Origin: Adiantum capillus-veneris
Taxonomy: Eukaryota > Streptophyta > Polypodiopsida > Polypodiales > Pteridaceae
Reading direction: 5' to 3'
Assembly (NCBI GenBank): GCA_014529385.2
Contig: CM043962.1
Span: forward strand, 51,121,405 to 51,185,404
DNA length: 64,000 bases
Positions 10,878-21,930 of the stretch are shown one piece after another (the stretch's first letter is position 1; each line of letters begins with the position of its first letter). A model generated the notes under the pieces. That model was not told the origin of the DNA, made no database searches, and was given only the letters and a program-made list of their open reading frames with translations. The position numbers and the translations under genes are program-made.

Positions 10878-12761
10878 ATGGCTTTCTCTTATCTGGAGTT
10901 TCATGGAAGAAGTGATGAAGATGTGGAAGACTTTTTGGAAAAGATGGAGGTTGCCTGCATTAGCAACCAGATTCATGACCTGGCGCAGATGTTACGTCTT
11001 CTCCAAATTTTTTTGAAGAGTGATGCACGAGTTTGGTCCAAAGCATTTGAGAGGAGTTGCGTGCAGTGGATCCACCTGTAAGATTGAGTCGGGACAATCT
11101 ACGGCATGGGTTGGAAGTGGAGTTTGTGAAGATAGAAGATTCCTGACAAAGTGTGGCAAGAAGTACAAGGTTTGGTGCAAAAGGAAGGTGAGCCAGTAGA
11201 TGTGTACATACGTAAGTTTTCATTGGCATGGGAGCGGATGTCCAAGGCCTTAGCACCACAGGTACCTCCACTTGACATGATGAAGAAGGATAGGTTCTTG
11301 GCTGGTCTTTGGGAGAATATACGTTGGAGAGTGGAGCTAAAGAAGCCTAGGACATATGAAGATGCACTAGAGGTAGCAAGGAACAAAGAGTGGAAGTTGA
11401 GGAAAATGAGCCAGTTAAGGGTGGAGTCTTTGCCCATGAGGTTTGAATTTCAGCCTATGGATTCTTCGCAAGGTCGCATGCCAGCGGTTCATCACAAACC
11501 AGTGGTTCCTGTTACTACTCAGGTTATGCCAGCAGTGGTCACTACATCTGTGCAAGATGATGGGCTAAGGCAAGACATGAGGCAAGTGATAGATTTAATG
11601 AAGAATCTCAACCTAAACATGCTAGGTCAAGTGGGAAATAATCGAGGTCGAGGGAGGTTTGCAAATCAGCCAGGAGGTGAAGAAAGACCTAGGAATGGTG
11701 TTGGACAAAGCAATGGTAGGTTCTGGAGGCAGACACCCACATGTTATAATTGCGGAGAGTTGGGCCACATCATCCCGCAATGTGATAAGCCACCAAGGAT
11801 GGGGGGAGACATGTATCCATTGCCAAGACACATGCTTACTAGGCCAAATGATTATGGCATCGAAATCAAGGGAGAAGAAGGAACCAGTGGATTGACCCAA
11901 GAGGAAAAGGGAAAGACAAAAGTGCTAAGTGTAGTCACCTTGGAGAAGGCATCAAAGCTAGAGGATACATTAGTGATGCCTATTGGGAAGAGGACTACAG
12001 AGGACAAGGAAGGAAGAAGTGCCCCGGGCCCTAGTAAGAAGAAGGGAAAGAGCCATGAAGGCGAGGATGTCAAGGCCAAGAGGAAAAGAAGGGCTCGTCG
12101 CAAGTTTTATGTTTCAGATTTTCCACTAGGGGATGGGCAATTGAGCTATGATTTGAAGGAGGATCTAACAAGCAGGAAAGCCGATGTTACTTTTGGGCAG
12201 CTTATAGAGATGGTGCCTAAGCTAAAGCGACAATGGAAGAGGACGGTTAACCCAATGAAGAAAGAGCCAAAGAGAGGTTCAGTGAAGGTGTTGGCAATGG
12301 ACGAGCTACCAGATATTTGCCCAATAGTAGATGTGTGGCATAAAAGAAAAAATTTGGGACAAGGTTATGTGGATGGTGGAGCCCAAATATGTGTCATAAC
12401 ACACTCATGCGTTGAGAAGATGGGTCTCACAGTGACTGGGGTGTCAGGCTTTCGGATCAGATTGGCAAACCATCAGAAAGTAAAATGTTTGGGTGTTGTA
12501 AAGAGCTTAGAAGTGGAAGCATATGATGCAAAGGCAGTGGTTGATTTTCATGTGATGCCAGCAGGGTTGGGAGCATATCCTATTATACTGGGTAGACCAT
12601 GGTTACGTGCAGTAGGAGTTGTTCAAGATTGGCGACGTGGTACGATTAGCCTCTATGGAAAGACAGGTGCCAAGAGCTATATAATATGGACACAAGGAAA
12701 CAATTGGAGGATCTCTATGAAGATGAGGATGAGTCTAGTGATGAAGACTACTACACAGTGA
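10878..12761 (+). pseudogene. gag: Gypsy gag and aspartic protease, frameshifted
   Basis: Gag begins at the ATG at 10878 (MAFSYLEFHGRSDEDVEDF), a typical gypsy gag opening. The coding frame leaves at about 11050 and returns at about 11142, implying two indels; a stop also falls in the displaced part. From 11151 the frame is open for 536 codons: gag C-terminus (PRTYEDALEVARNKEW), a CCHC zinc knuckle CYNCGELGHIIPQC near 11743, a lysine-rich linker and an aspartic protease. The protease active site reads YVDGGAQICVI (about 12367), so D-G-G stands where D-S/T-G is usual. The ILGRPWL motif is at about 12585. The real frame then moves again near 12680. Confidence 0.88.
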
Positions 12762-14194
12762 TTGATGACAGTGATAGTGCGACTAGCAGTGATTAGGATG
12801 CTGATGTTGCATTTCTTTTGATGGACAAAGAAACCCAAGAGTCTGGTGTAGTCGCATTTGCAAATGAGGTTGAAGATGAAAGTGAAGGGCCTTATGAAGT
12901 GATTGAAGGGCTGATGTAAACCAAGTTTGAATTGTCAAAGAAGCAGGAATTGATGACACAAATGATCAGTGGAGACCTCTCATCTATGGAGAAGGAGATA
13001 TATTTGCACATGCTAGCTAGTTTTCCTGATTTGTTCATTACTTCATATGAAGAGATCAGAGGGTTCAAGGGCGAAGAGATGCATATAGAGCTAAAAGAAG
13101 GTGCTAAGCCAGTGCGGCAAAGGCTAAGAAGGATGGGTCAAGAGCAGATGGAAGCCTTGCGGGAAGAGGTGGACAAGTTATTGAAGGTAGGGTTCATAGT
13201 CCCAGTGGAGACCACAGAATGGGTGAGTCCAATAGTAGTCAGTCCAAAGAAGAATGGGAAGTGGAGGATTTGTGTAGATTTTAAACCCTTAAATGCAGCC
13301 ACTAAGAAGAACCCATATCCTCTTCCATTCATCGATCAGATCTTGGATTCAGTGGCAGGTTATGAGAGGTACAGTGTGTGTGATGGTTTTTCAGGCTATT
13401 TTCAATTGAAGATTGCTCTTAAAGACCGCACAAAAACAACTTTCATTACGCCATGGGGTTGCTGTTGCTACACAGTATTGCCAGTTGGGTTGTCAAATGG
13501 ACCTTCCTTCTATCAAGAGAGAGCAAATTGGGTGTTGGAACCATTCATTGGTAGTTGTGTTAAAGCTTTTATGGACGACTTCTGTGTCTACAGCAGTAGG
13601 GCTGAACACCATGAGAAGTTGCAGATGGTATTGGCTCGATATGATGAATGTGGAGGACAACTAAATCCAAAGAAATGTCATCTAGCACAGCCAAGGGTGA
13701 AGTTATTGGGCCATATGGTGTCAGAAAATGGCATTGAGGCTGATCCAGACAAGGTTAAGTCTATTATTCTTCTTCCATCACCTACGAGTACGAAGCAATT
13801 GGCAACCTTTATACACAAAGTGAAGTACATTGCACGGTTTATTTCATTGTCTTCACAGCTCCTTTATCCATTACAGCAAGTGGCAAAGCATGATCCATTG
13901 CAATGGGATGACAAGTGCGAAGAAGTGTTTCAAGAGGTGAAAGAGGTGTTAGGGGGTCTGTCAGCTACGCAGGCTCCTGATTGGAAGCAAGTGTTTTATG
14001 TAAATCCATCAGTAGGAGATGATGCCATTGGAGCCATGCTATTGCAAAAGGGGAAGGGCAGCCATTATATGAGGAAAGTGTATTGTGCAAGCCGAGTGAA
14101 GTTGGTAGCAGAGAGAAAATTCTCGGAAGTAAAGCTAGTGATGGCCAGTGTAATATTTTCTTGTCGACGATTTCGTCATTACTTGCTACCATGA
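12683..14194 (+). pseudogene. pol: Gypsy reverse transcriptase and first RNase H
   Basis: The pol frame continues from about 12683 (acidic linker DEDESSDEDYYTVIDDSDSA) through stops at 12794 and 12917, then is open from 12920 to 14194. RT motifs in order: VSPIVVSPKKNGKWRICVDF, LPVGLSNGPSFYQ, and the catalytic FMDDFCVYS at 13568-13594 (F-x-D-D variant of YxDD). The LLGHMVSENGIEADPDKV block and the connection to a Ty3-type RNase H follow. The TGA at 14192-14194 truncates that RNase H. The RT active site is intact. The enzyme makes the element cDNA and degrades the RNA strand. Confidence 0.92.
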
Positions 14195-15823
14195 TCTTTT
14201 GTTTTCTTGACGAGTTATCCCTTTTTTCCACAATTAATTAATGGCACTAACATGTCAAATGTGGTGAAGAAATGGGTAATTGAGCTGCAAGAGTTTGAGT
14301 TCTCTTTTCTAGTAGAAGACAGTACAAGGGCTACCCTAGCTGATTTGTTGACTTACAAGGAGAATCCACTTCTTGTTAAGGAAGAGGTGGTGAGAAGGAT
14401 AGTTGAAGAAGTACCACAGATCAGCAAGGCACATGTTTTGTTCTTTGATGGCTCATACAAGAAGAGCCATGATGCAGCTTCAGGAGGTATAGCACTTTAT
14501 GATCCAGAGGGGAAGTTAGTATGCAAGAGAGGGTTCAAATTGGATGCTCATAGTAACAATGAGGCTGAATATGCTACATTAGAAGCTGGATTACACATTT
14601 GTTTGAAGCATGGGATTAGAAGGTTGAGCATAAAAGGTGATGCCTTGTTAGTGGTGAAGCAAGTGTTGGGTGTGTGGAAGAGCAAGAACACCTCATTGAA
14701 GGAAATGTGTTTCAGAATTAAAGGCCTGTTAAAAAAGTTCGAAGCATGGAGCATCAGACACATTGAACGTGCTCTAAATGGAGAGGCACATGAAGCAGCT
14801 CAAAGTATGATTGGGGAGCTATTTGTGTTGAGGACCAATTTACCTCTTTATCATGGTCGGGAAAGTTTGGCTCAAGAGGAGGAGTTTTTGCTAACAGGAA
14901 TCATTCCGAAGGACATTCAGAAGTCTAAGAAGTATGGCTTTGTGCGTAGGGAATACAAGTACAAATTGATTGGTGATGTCTTGTACATGAAAGAGGCTGA
15001 TCTTGTGTTGAGACGTGTACCTTGGCGGGAGGAGCTTTACAGAGTGTTGGAAGAAAATCATGAAGGTGCATGTGGTGGCCATTTTGCTCTAAAGATCACC
15101 TTGCATAAGATCTTGCAAGAAGGGTATGTATGGCCTAGTTTGCACAAGGATGTTCACCATTGGTGTAGGTCTTGCAATAGGTGTCAAGCATTTGGGAAGA
15201 GAGGGTTGAAGCCAGAGCTACGAAAAACCATTATAACGTTTGATGTGTTTGACAAGTGGGGGATTGATGCAATAGGCCCGTTACCTATCACAAGCAGGGG
15301 CAAAAGCTATATTTTGACTGCAGTGGATTATCTCTCTAGATGGGCTGAGGCTATAGCAGTAAAACAAATCACTGCAAAGGATGTGGCAAAATTTGTGTAC
15401 GATGAAATATGTTGCAAGTTTGGGGTGCCATTGGAGCTACTTTCGGGTAAGGATCCGGGCTTTAGAGCTAAACTGCTAGATTTTTTATGCGCAAAGATGA
15501 AGATTAGGCACCAGCATTCCACTCCTTATTACCCGCAGTGTAATGGCTTAAATGAAAGATTCAATGGTGAGTTGGTAAAAATTCTTTCAAAAGTGACAGA
15601 GCACCAAGGAAAGAATTGGGATTTGGAATTGCCTAGTGCATTATGGGCTTACCGTACTTCGGTGAAGACAGGTACAGGGTTTACTCCCTTTCATTTGGTG
15701 TATGGAAAGGAAGCACTATTGCGTGTGGAAGTAGAGTTGCCTACTGTCAAGATGCTAGAGAAGTTGCTTGGGCCGCCTAGTGATGCATTCAAAGAGAGGC
15801 TCTTACAGTTACAAGAGGTTTAG
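14195..15823 (+). pseudogene. pol: Gypsy second RNase H and integrase (catalytic Asp changed)
   Basis: The same frame as RT after the 14192 stop. Residues from about 14432 form an additional RNase H (VLFFDGSYKK, NNEAEYATLEAG, KGDALLVVKQV), the second RNase H known from the plant Tat lineage. Integrase follows: HHCC finger ending WCRSCNRCQAF (about 15162), first catalytic Asp in KWGIDAIGPL, and Glu in CNGLNERF. The second catalytic position is at 15446-15448 in LLSGKDPGF, where families have S-D. Here it is Gly, exactly 35 residues before the Glu, so the D-D-35-E triad is broken. A TAG at 15821 ends the frame before the C-terminal domain. Confidence 0.93.
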
Positions 15824-16136
15824 TTGGATAGGATGAATGCATTGGAACATTATGGGCAGATGCAAGATAGGGCTTTAGCAAAGATAAATGAAAAGGTCAA
15901 AAGTAAGGGTATCTGTAGTGGAGTGTTTTCCGAATGGTACATATCAGTTGGCTAACCTGGATGGGATTCTACATAATTCAAGGGTAAATGGATTGCGTCT
16001 TAAATTGTATCATGCCAGGTTAATGCTGGTGGAGCAAGATGAGTTGTCTGTAGAACAAGTAATGTTTGTGAGGGATGAGGAGACCTGTGATGCGGCGAGT
16101 CTCATATCTCTTTTTGCTGCTGCTGATCATGAATGA
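15824..16136 (+). pseudogene. pol: Gypsy integrase C-terminal (GPY/F-like) remnant
   Basis: After the 15821 stop the integrase tail continues in frame to about 15900. It then shifts one frame: FPNGTYQLANLDGILHNSRV and NGLRLKLYHARLM, ending at 16136. It corresponds to the C-terminal domain that follows the catalytic core in non-chromodomain gypsy integrases. No chromodomain motif is seen. Confidence 0.8.
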
Positions 16137-16146
16137 TCTAGCAGGC

Positions 16147-16160
16147 TAGGGGATGGGCAA
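16147..16160 (+). other. Gypsy polypurine tract
   Basis: AGGGGATGGGCAAA, ending four bases before the 3' LTR start at 16165. Confidence 0.8.
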
Positions 16161-16164
16161 ATTA

Positions 16165-17316
16165 TGTCAGGATTTTTTTGGAGCAAGGGATTGCGCATAT
16201 GTACATACACATGCATGGTGCATCAAATAAAGGTTTGCCCATTTTCCAGAGCCAGGTGGTTACGTGGGGCCCACATGTGTACAGGTAGGACAGCATGTAC
16301 ATAGTGCATCGATTTTCACTATTACCAGTACCAGTGTGTTTTTTCTACAATAATGAGGAGTTGGTAGCGCGTAAAACTTCTCGAGGAAGCTATCCGTGGG
16401 CCGACGACATGAGGTAAGCAGGTGCGTCATATGGCATCTCGTGGCGTCAGGAAGGCGAATGGGGTCAATACTTGCACGTGGAGAAGTACGGACACAACGT
16501 GGGTGTTTTCTTGTGATAATTATGCAGAAAGGTCATCATGAGGACCATCATTTGGGGGCCACTTCACGTGGTGGCGGGATGCATTATTGAAAAAAGCTGA
16601 GTGCCAGGTGTGCGGATGATGCAAAAAGGTGACAATTATGCACTGCGGGGTCAGTTTTTGGCCTGTTTGGGGTCTATTTGAGGTCATCTAAAAGGCCAAG
16701 GGTGCCCAAGTAATAAAGCTAAGTGTGGGAACTGAAAAAACTGAGAGAAGACCAGAAAAAACATGGAGAGAAGAGGAGGAACATCCACAACTATGTTTTT
16801 GCTCATTTTGGAGCCTGTTTTGGCCGTAAATAGCTCAACTGAGGTCGGATTTGAGCACTTTGCCATTGTAGACTAGGGTTTTGGGCCGTTTTGGACGCGG
16901 TGGTGCTGTCCATTTTGCCAAATTCCTCATGTTTTTTCTGTTGTTTTGGCTGTGTAAGTTTCTCCTATGAGCGAAGCTTCTGCTCCAATTTGTGATTGTA
17001 TCTAGCATGTTTTACCCATACTGTGTGAGCTATTTGCCCCATTGGTGTTGGCCCAAGCTCATTTGTATCTACACATAAAAAATTCTCCTCTTTTGAGCTG
17101 AGTTTTGTGTGTGTGTATGTGTGTGTGTCTCTCTGTGTGGAGTTGGTAAATGGGTAGTCTCTCTCCTCTCACTCCATAGGTGTGTTCCTTGTCTCGGCCA
17201 GGTGGGTTGTGTAAGCCAAGTGGTGCCCCATAGTGTGTGTGTGTGTGTGTATATCATCCCAAGAGTGTGTCTCGGGTCGTTATAGAGGCATTCTGTGTGT
17301 TTCCATCCCGCTCACA
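16165..17316 (+). repeat. Gypsy 3' LTR, uninterrupted
   Basis: 1152 bp, TGTCAGG...CTCACA. It shows the pre-insertion sequence (AGGGTTTTGGGCC near 16876) at the site where the copia entered the 5' LTR. It contains (GT)n tracts near 17106-17128 and 17233-17250. It is followed by GCGT at 17317-17320 and the second half of the palindrome. Confidence 0.93.
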
Positions 17317-18760
17317 GCGTATAATGTCTTCATAGAGTTTTTTGGCTTAGACTTCCTCTATAGCTTCCTTTGGTGATTGGGATTCCATTTGTCATCTCTG
17401 ATTTTTTTTTGGAGATGAGTCATATGTTTGGGGGCCTAGAATGATTCCTTTGTCGGGATTTTCTGATTTTGTGCTCCAAGTGGTCATCATCTAGCCCAAA
17501 CTTGTTGTCCAAATTGAAGGCATGATTTATATAGAACATGGTGAACAAGCTTGTGCTAAAAATTGTGGGGTTTGGCCTCTGTATAAAAGTTTAGACATTA
17601 TACGCATATAAAGTCTACTGATGTAAAACAGCTTGAGATTCCATAGGTCGGTTGTGTATGGCTTGTGCAAGGTGGCCATGATCTGTGTTATGAATTTGAA
17701 CTTGTGAATTGTGTCAAAGGGCTTCAAGAGTTCTCATCACACATGATTCGGCTCTTTTGAGTGATTGAAGGTCAAAACACATCCATTTGTGACTATAGTG
17801 TGTTGAGGAGCTCATGATCATGTGTTCAAAGAGTTAGTGTTTCCAAAAACATTACATCCTGTCAATTCAGGGCTTTTAGACATTATACGCGTACAATGTC
17901 TATTTTGGAATTTTTGGCCCAGACTTGTTGTGGAGGTAGCCCATGTTGTTTATATGGCTTTGATAGGTGCAAACATGAAATTGGACAGGTGCTCTTGAGC
18001 TCAAGGTCATAAAAACAGGTTATGACACTTTGATTTGGAAATTGACGTGAGTGGTGATCAAAATAATCCCAATTTTGTCCAAATTTGGTGTAGAGGCTAG
18101 GTGTGGTATGATTTATAAGTCTAGATGTCCAAAATATTGGCAGCACTCCTCTGTGACAGATAAAGACTCGATACTCGTATAATGTCTATTTTTGCAAAAT
18201 GCATTTCTGAGCATAGGCATGTGGTAGATAGGCTATTTTTATGCTGTGTATAAAATCTCACATGATTTGAAGCCCTTTTGATAAGTCCAAATACAAAAAA
18301 TGAGATTAGGCTGAGACTTTGCGTTTTGTGGGTCTTGAGTACCCTAATTGGCTCCAAATCTGATGAAATCTGATGTGCTTTATGTTTAGGGTATGCAAAA
18401 TGGCTTGGTGAAGTCATGTGAGTGCATTTTGTGCAAAATATGATTGTGAGACATCATACATGTATGATGTCTTCAGTGATTAAAAAAATTATTTTGATGC
18501 CTTGAGGTATTTTATGATTGTGCCCTAAGCCCTACTAGCTGGTTTTCAACTTTAAAAGTCCATTGTTCAGCAGCTTAGAAACTCCGTATTTGGCCTTTCA
18601 GTCTCCAAAGGATATTTCTTCATTTGAGGGCATGTTCTCACAAATATTCTTCTTGATCTATAATTTCCCTGCATGTGGATGCTCTGGGACACCCTTCCGC
18701 GGCTTTGATGTGTCATTTGAACTCACAAATACCCTTTTTGGCAATTTGTCACTCAAATAG
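17317..18760. repeat. 285-bp tandem array with conserved 24-bp palindrome, right half
   Basis: The interrupted palindrome resumes at 17317-17329. Further copies lie at 17593-17616, 17878-17901, 18164-18187 and 18449-18472. After removing the insertion, start-to-start spacings are about 287, 285, 286 and 285 bp. The copy at 18449 is a perfect palindrome with a different centre (CATACATGTATG). The 17878 copy has one mismatched pair; 17593 and 18164 have more. Inter-palindrome DNA has diverged strongly but keeps scattered similarity. No palindrome is found 285 bp after the last copy. Confidence 0.8.
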
Positions 18761-19146
18761 CATCTTTTGTTGAGGAGATGGTCGACGATAATTTTTCTTG
18801 ATGTTTGACCTTACATGTTGGTTGTTGATGATATGTTGATGATGCCTGTGAAGTTTCATGGCAAACGAACACCTGCTTGGCCGTGAGGCCCAAATGACGC
18901 TTTGCGGTTCCGAAGCCTTACCCAATGTTTTGGTCCCCTGTTTGATGATCGATTCGAGAGGAGGCTAACTTGGCTTATAGACATGTTCGAGACATAACTT
19001 CTCATGAAGTTTTGCATCGTTTCAATGATTCCTTTCCAATCCGTCTGTTGGGGGCAATCGTAGCATAGCCTAATCAACCCAAGACCAATAAAATTATCAA
19101 TCTTAAGATCGACAACCTGGCTAGGGCATGGAAGCATGAGCATCGA
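18761..19146. other. Unassigned stretch
   Basis: Single-copy-looking DNA after the array. A 95-codon open frame on the minus strand (19143-18856) has no recognisable family, and I do not call it a gene. Confidence 0.3.
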
Positions 19147-20021
19147 ATGTATCTAATGAGAGGATTCAAGAGAATGCTCATCCAATGCAATAGAGATTAG
19201 CCATGAATCACTAACTCTAATCACATAATCAATTAAGCATCACCTACACACATTAAGCCCAACGAAGTTCGATTTACCATAGACTAGAATCTCTAAGCAG
19301 ACTCTTGATAAGCACACACTAATTGCATTGGTGTTGGCCTCTCCAATCACCACATGCCAATCAAAGCACTTCATCAAAAGCTACACACACAAGGTGAATG
19401 GTGCTAGAGTTTCATTAAACCCATCCACACACATAAGCAAATAATAGGGCACATACGCTAATTACAAGATTAAGAACCAACTTAATCAACCTAATCAGAG
19501 ATGTTAAATATCACAAATTGAATGCTCATAGAAGGATAGGAGTGGTCAATAAGCAAGAAGTCATCACACACAGTCAAATCTAGAATAATGAGAAAGGTGA
19601 AACTCCTTCATGACATAATGGGATAGAAGAATGAAGACTAATGAGAAAGTAGAGATTAGATTAAGAAATGGTTCTCTAATTATAATGGATTAGAACTAGC
19701 CTCTTAAGCATGGGCATTAAGCTCAAGGCTAGGCCATCCATAGAGTGAACACTCAAGAGAGAGAGAGCTCTCAAAAGTGGATCCTCAAGAGTTGATACGC
19801 AAGAATGAAGCCTCCTTGCATAAAGGCTTCCTTATAAAGGCTTGCACCACAATCCCTTCTACTATGGGTTTAAGTTGAGCCCTCTAGCTAGCATGTACAA
19901 CTCTGGAACTCCCAATGAGTCCAAGACCTTATACAAAGTGAGTAGGAAATATTGTGCATATCCATAGCATATCTCCCGCTTGATGCACAATCGGTGTAGC
20001 CTGTGTTAGCCGCTGTTAACA
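19147..20021 (-). repeat. Probable LTR end of a minus-strand retroelement
   Basis: On the minus strand, the purine tract GGAAGGGGGGAA (20033-20022) is directly followed by TGTTAACAGCGG, the pattern of polypurine tract plus 3' LTR start. A TATA-like stretch and short AAGGCTT repeats lie near 19825-19850. The right boundary at 20021 is well supported. The left boundary is not visible and the one given is approximate. The internal side (right) shows no pol domains, so this is an isolated or decayed end. Confidence 0.5.
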
Positions 20022-20033
20022 TTCCCCCCTTCC
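20022..20033 (-). other. Polypurine tract of the minus-strand LTR
   Basis: GGAAGGGGGGAA on the minus strand, immediately before TGTTAACA. Confidence 0.55.
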
Positions 20034-20464
20034 TAATTTGGCGCACGTCCTCATGTGCCGATGAAGCAAAACACGTTGATATGGTAGAAAGCAAGTCCAT
20101 GGAAGAAACGTTGAGCTGCAAAACATAAGAACAAGTAATGAGCATCAAAGGCCAACAAGGATAAATAAAACATGAAGTACAGTGAACAATCATGCAAAGT
20201 GATTGTTTGCTTCTAAAAGATGGGTGAATCATAGTCAAAAACTAAACAACATAAAGCGAAAAACACCTAAACTATTGTGAAGATTAAACCACTTGAAATT
20301 TCAGTTTTAGGCATGAAACACAAGCAATCAATTATGACCATAGGCTAAAGTAAGTTCATAAACCTACTAGCCTAAAAACTATGTGACCAATCTTAATAAT
20401 ACATCCAAGTCTATCATGTCTATGGGCTATAAAAAAGCTCTTAATCTATTAGTACATTGTCACC

Positions 20465-20720
20465 TTTTTTTTGAATGGAAGATTTATTTTTGTCATTCAT
20501 TGAAAAAAGTAAAGCACAATACAAGGCGACCACCCCAAGGCAAGTCTAGGTACGACACTCGGCTCCTTGAACCCTCAAGAAGGTGTTCCAAAAGCCTACT
20601 ACCCTACCAAGGCGACAGCTAACCCCTATCAGCCCAGGGCATCAGTTTAGGACCTTGACCAAGCAAGCCAAGGTGATTCCCCTCGCCTGCCAAGTGCCAA
20701 TAAGGCGCTAGGCCTCACAA
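20465..20720 (-). repeat. Retroposon-like block with poly(A) end
   Basis: A GC-richer block in AT-rich surroundings. On the minus strand it ends ATAAATCTTCCATTC followed by A8, as LINE or SINE 3' ends do. No clear pol III A-box is seen and no target duplication is convincing, so the class is open. Confidence 0.3.
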
Positions 20721-21572
20721 AGACACAACATAACATAGAAATTTTATTTTTCATGTATCTAGTAGCATTTTTGCTACTTTTTCTTGACACTTTATTACTA
20801 CATTGTTTCATTTTTTAGCACTTTTTTATTTCTTCCAATATGAGATGCTAATGGCAATTGGACTAAAGGACTAAAGCCTAATCATAGCCCTAGGTCATGT
20901 TAAAAATCAATGGAGTATTAAGATTATCACTAAGAGTCTAGGACTAATGAGCAATGATCCTACATTAGCCTAAGGTCAAGGCCAATTACCTATGATTAGC
21001 ACACATAAAACCAAATTTTTTGAAGAGTTAAAATTCACAAAGTAAAAGTGTTGAAACTATAGTATGCCTAGCTTTTGAACATGAAAGAACCATAGCTTAG
21101 AAGCAAAAATTACTTAAGCCAAGCATAGAGAATGGAGAGATGAACAAAAGAGCAAAATCATGGAAGGATTTCACCTATTCATGCTCTTTGTGCATCTTTG
21201 AGCAAGCATCCACTTTGTGTAGAGAAGTCTCTCGATCTTTTTATTACAATACAAGCTTAATGAAACTAAGTCTAAACACAAGCTTCAAAGGCCTTTTATT
21301 GAAATCCACACAAAAACACCAAAAACATTATTGAAAACCTAAAGCTAGGGTCTTGCATACCCGAATTTGCCAAAGGGAAAAAACCCAAAGGAAAACATTA
21401 CCTTTGGTTATGCACATGGTGCTCTTTGATAGCAAATTTATGCATACACAACAAAAATGAGAGAGAAAAATGCTTCTTCATAAGCAAATTTCATAATTTT
21501 TGCAATCTCTCATGCATGATTCAAAGTTGATTAGTGATAGCTCAATTGAAATATGGAAGTTTTAAAGCAAGC

Positions 21573-21930
21573 CATGAGCTAGAAATAATGCAAGTTTGAT
21601 GAAATGAAGTAACTCTTGAAAGCCAAATTTTCCATTTTTAAAGCCCCCCAAAAAAGTTGGCTAACAACTAGCGCACATGCAATTTTACAATTTTAGATCA
21701 ATCTATGAGCTAGAGATGACTACAACATTTGATGGAATTAAGTGAATGGCTCTCAATAGCCAAATTTTGTATTTGAAAGCTTTCAAAAAAAGTTGGGTAA
21801 GCACTAGCTCAAAATGAAAAAATTTAACTTTTGACCAAGCTATGAGCTAACATGTATACAACTTTTAATCCAAAGAATTGTAATGGCTCTAAATAGCCAA
21901 GTTTTGTAATATTTTGCAATGATGACCCCT
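21573..21930. repeat. Diverged tandem repeat, about 131-137 bp, 2.7 units
   Basis: The block ATGAGCTAG...GAATTAAGT...GGCTCTxxATAGCCAAATTTT...AAAAAGTTGGxTAA recurs at 21573, 21704 and 21841 (spacings 131 and 137 bp). Copies are clearly related but strongly diverged. Confidence 0.7.

Larger units (their letters stand above)
3474..17316 (+). mobile_element. Ty3/gypsy LTR retrotransposon, Tat-like, with nested copia element
   Basis: A full-length LTR element on the plus strand: 5' LTR 3474-4188 plus 9401-9816 (split by a copia insertion), internal region 9817-16164, and 3' LTR 16165-17316. LTRs begin TGTCAGG and end CTCACA. Flanks are GCGT at 3470-3473 and 17317-17320, a 4-bp target duplication. 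Removing the element with one copy of GCGT rebuilds the interrupted palindrome. Domain order is gag, protease, reverse transcriptase, RNase H, second RNase H, integrase. The second RNase H and the lack of a recognisable chromodomain point to the plant Tat lineage. By hand count the LTRs differ at about 58 of 1127 aligned positions (about 5%). Stops, frameshifts and a lost integrase catalytic residue show the copy is dead. Without the copia it is about 8.6 kb. Confidence 0.93.

Noticed and set aside
2890-18472. Auxin-response elements: the palindrome arms contain AGACA/TGTCT
   Set aside because: The half-site is short and common, the 14-bp spacing is not one I know to be favoured, and no promoter is evident; it remains only a thought.
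18856-19143. 95-codon minus-strand gene
   Set aside because: No recognisable family, no context, and neighbouring DNA is repeat-derived.
20465-20720. tRNA-derived SINE
   Set aside because: A GGTTCAAGG word is present, but there is no matching A-box or clear target duplication, so it was kept only as a retroposon-like block.
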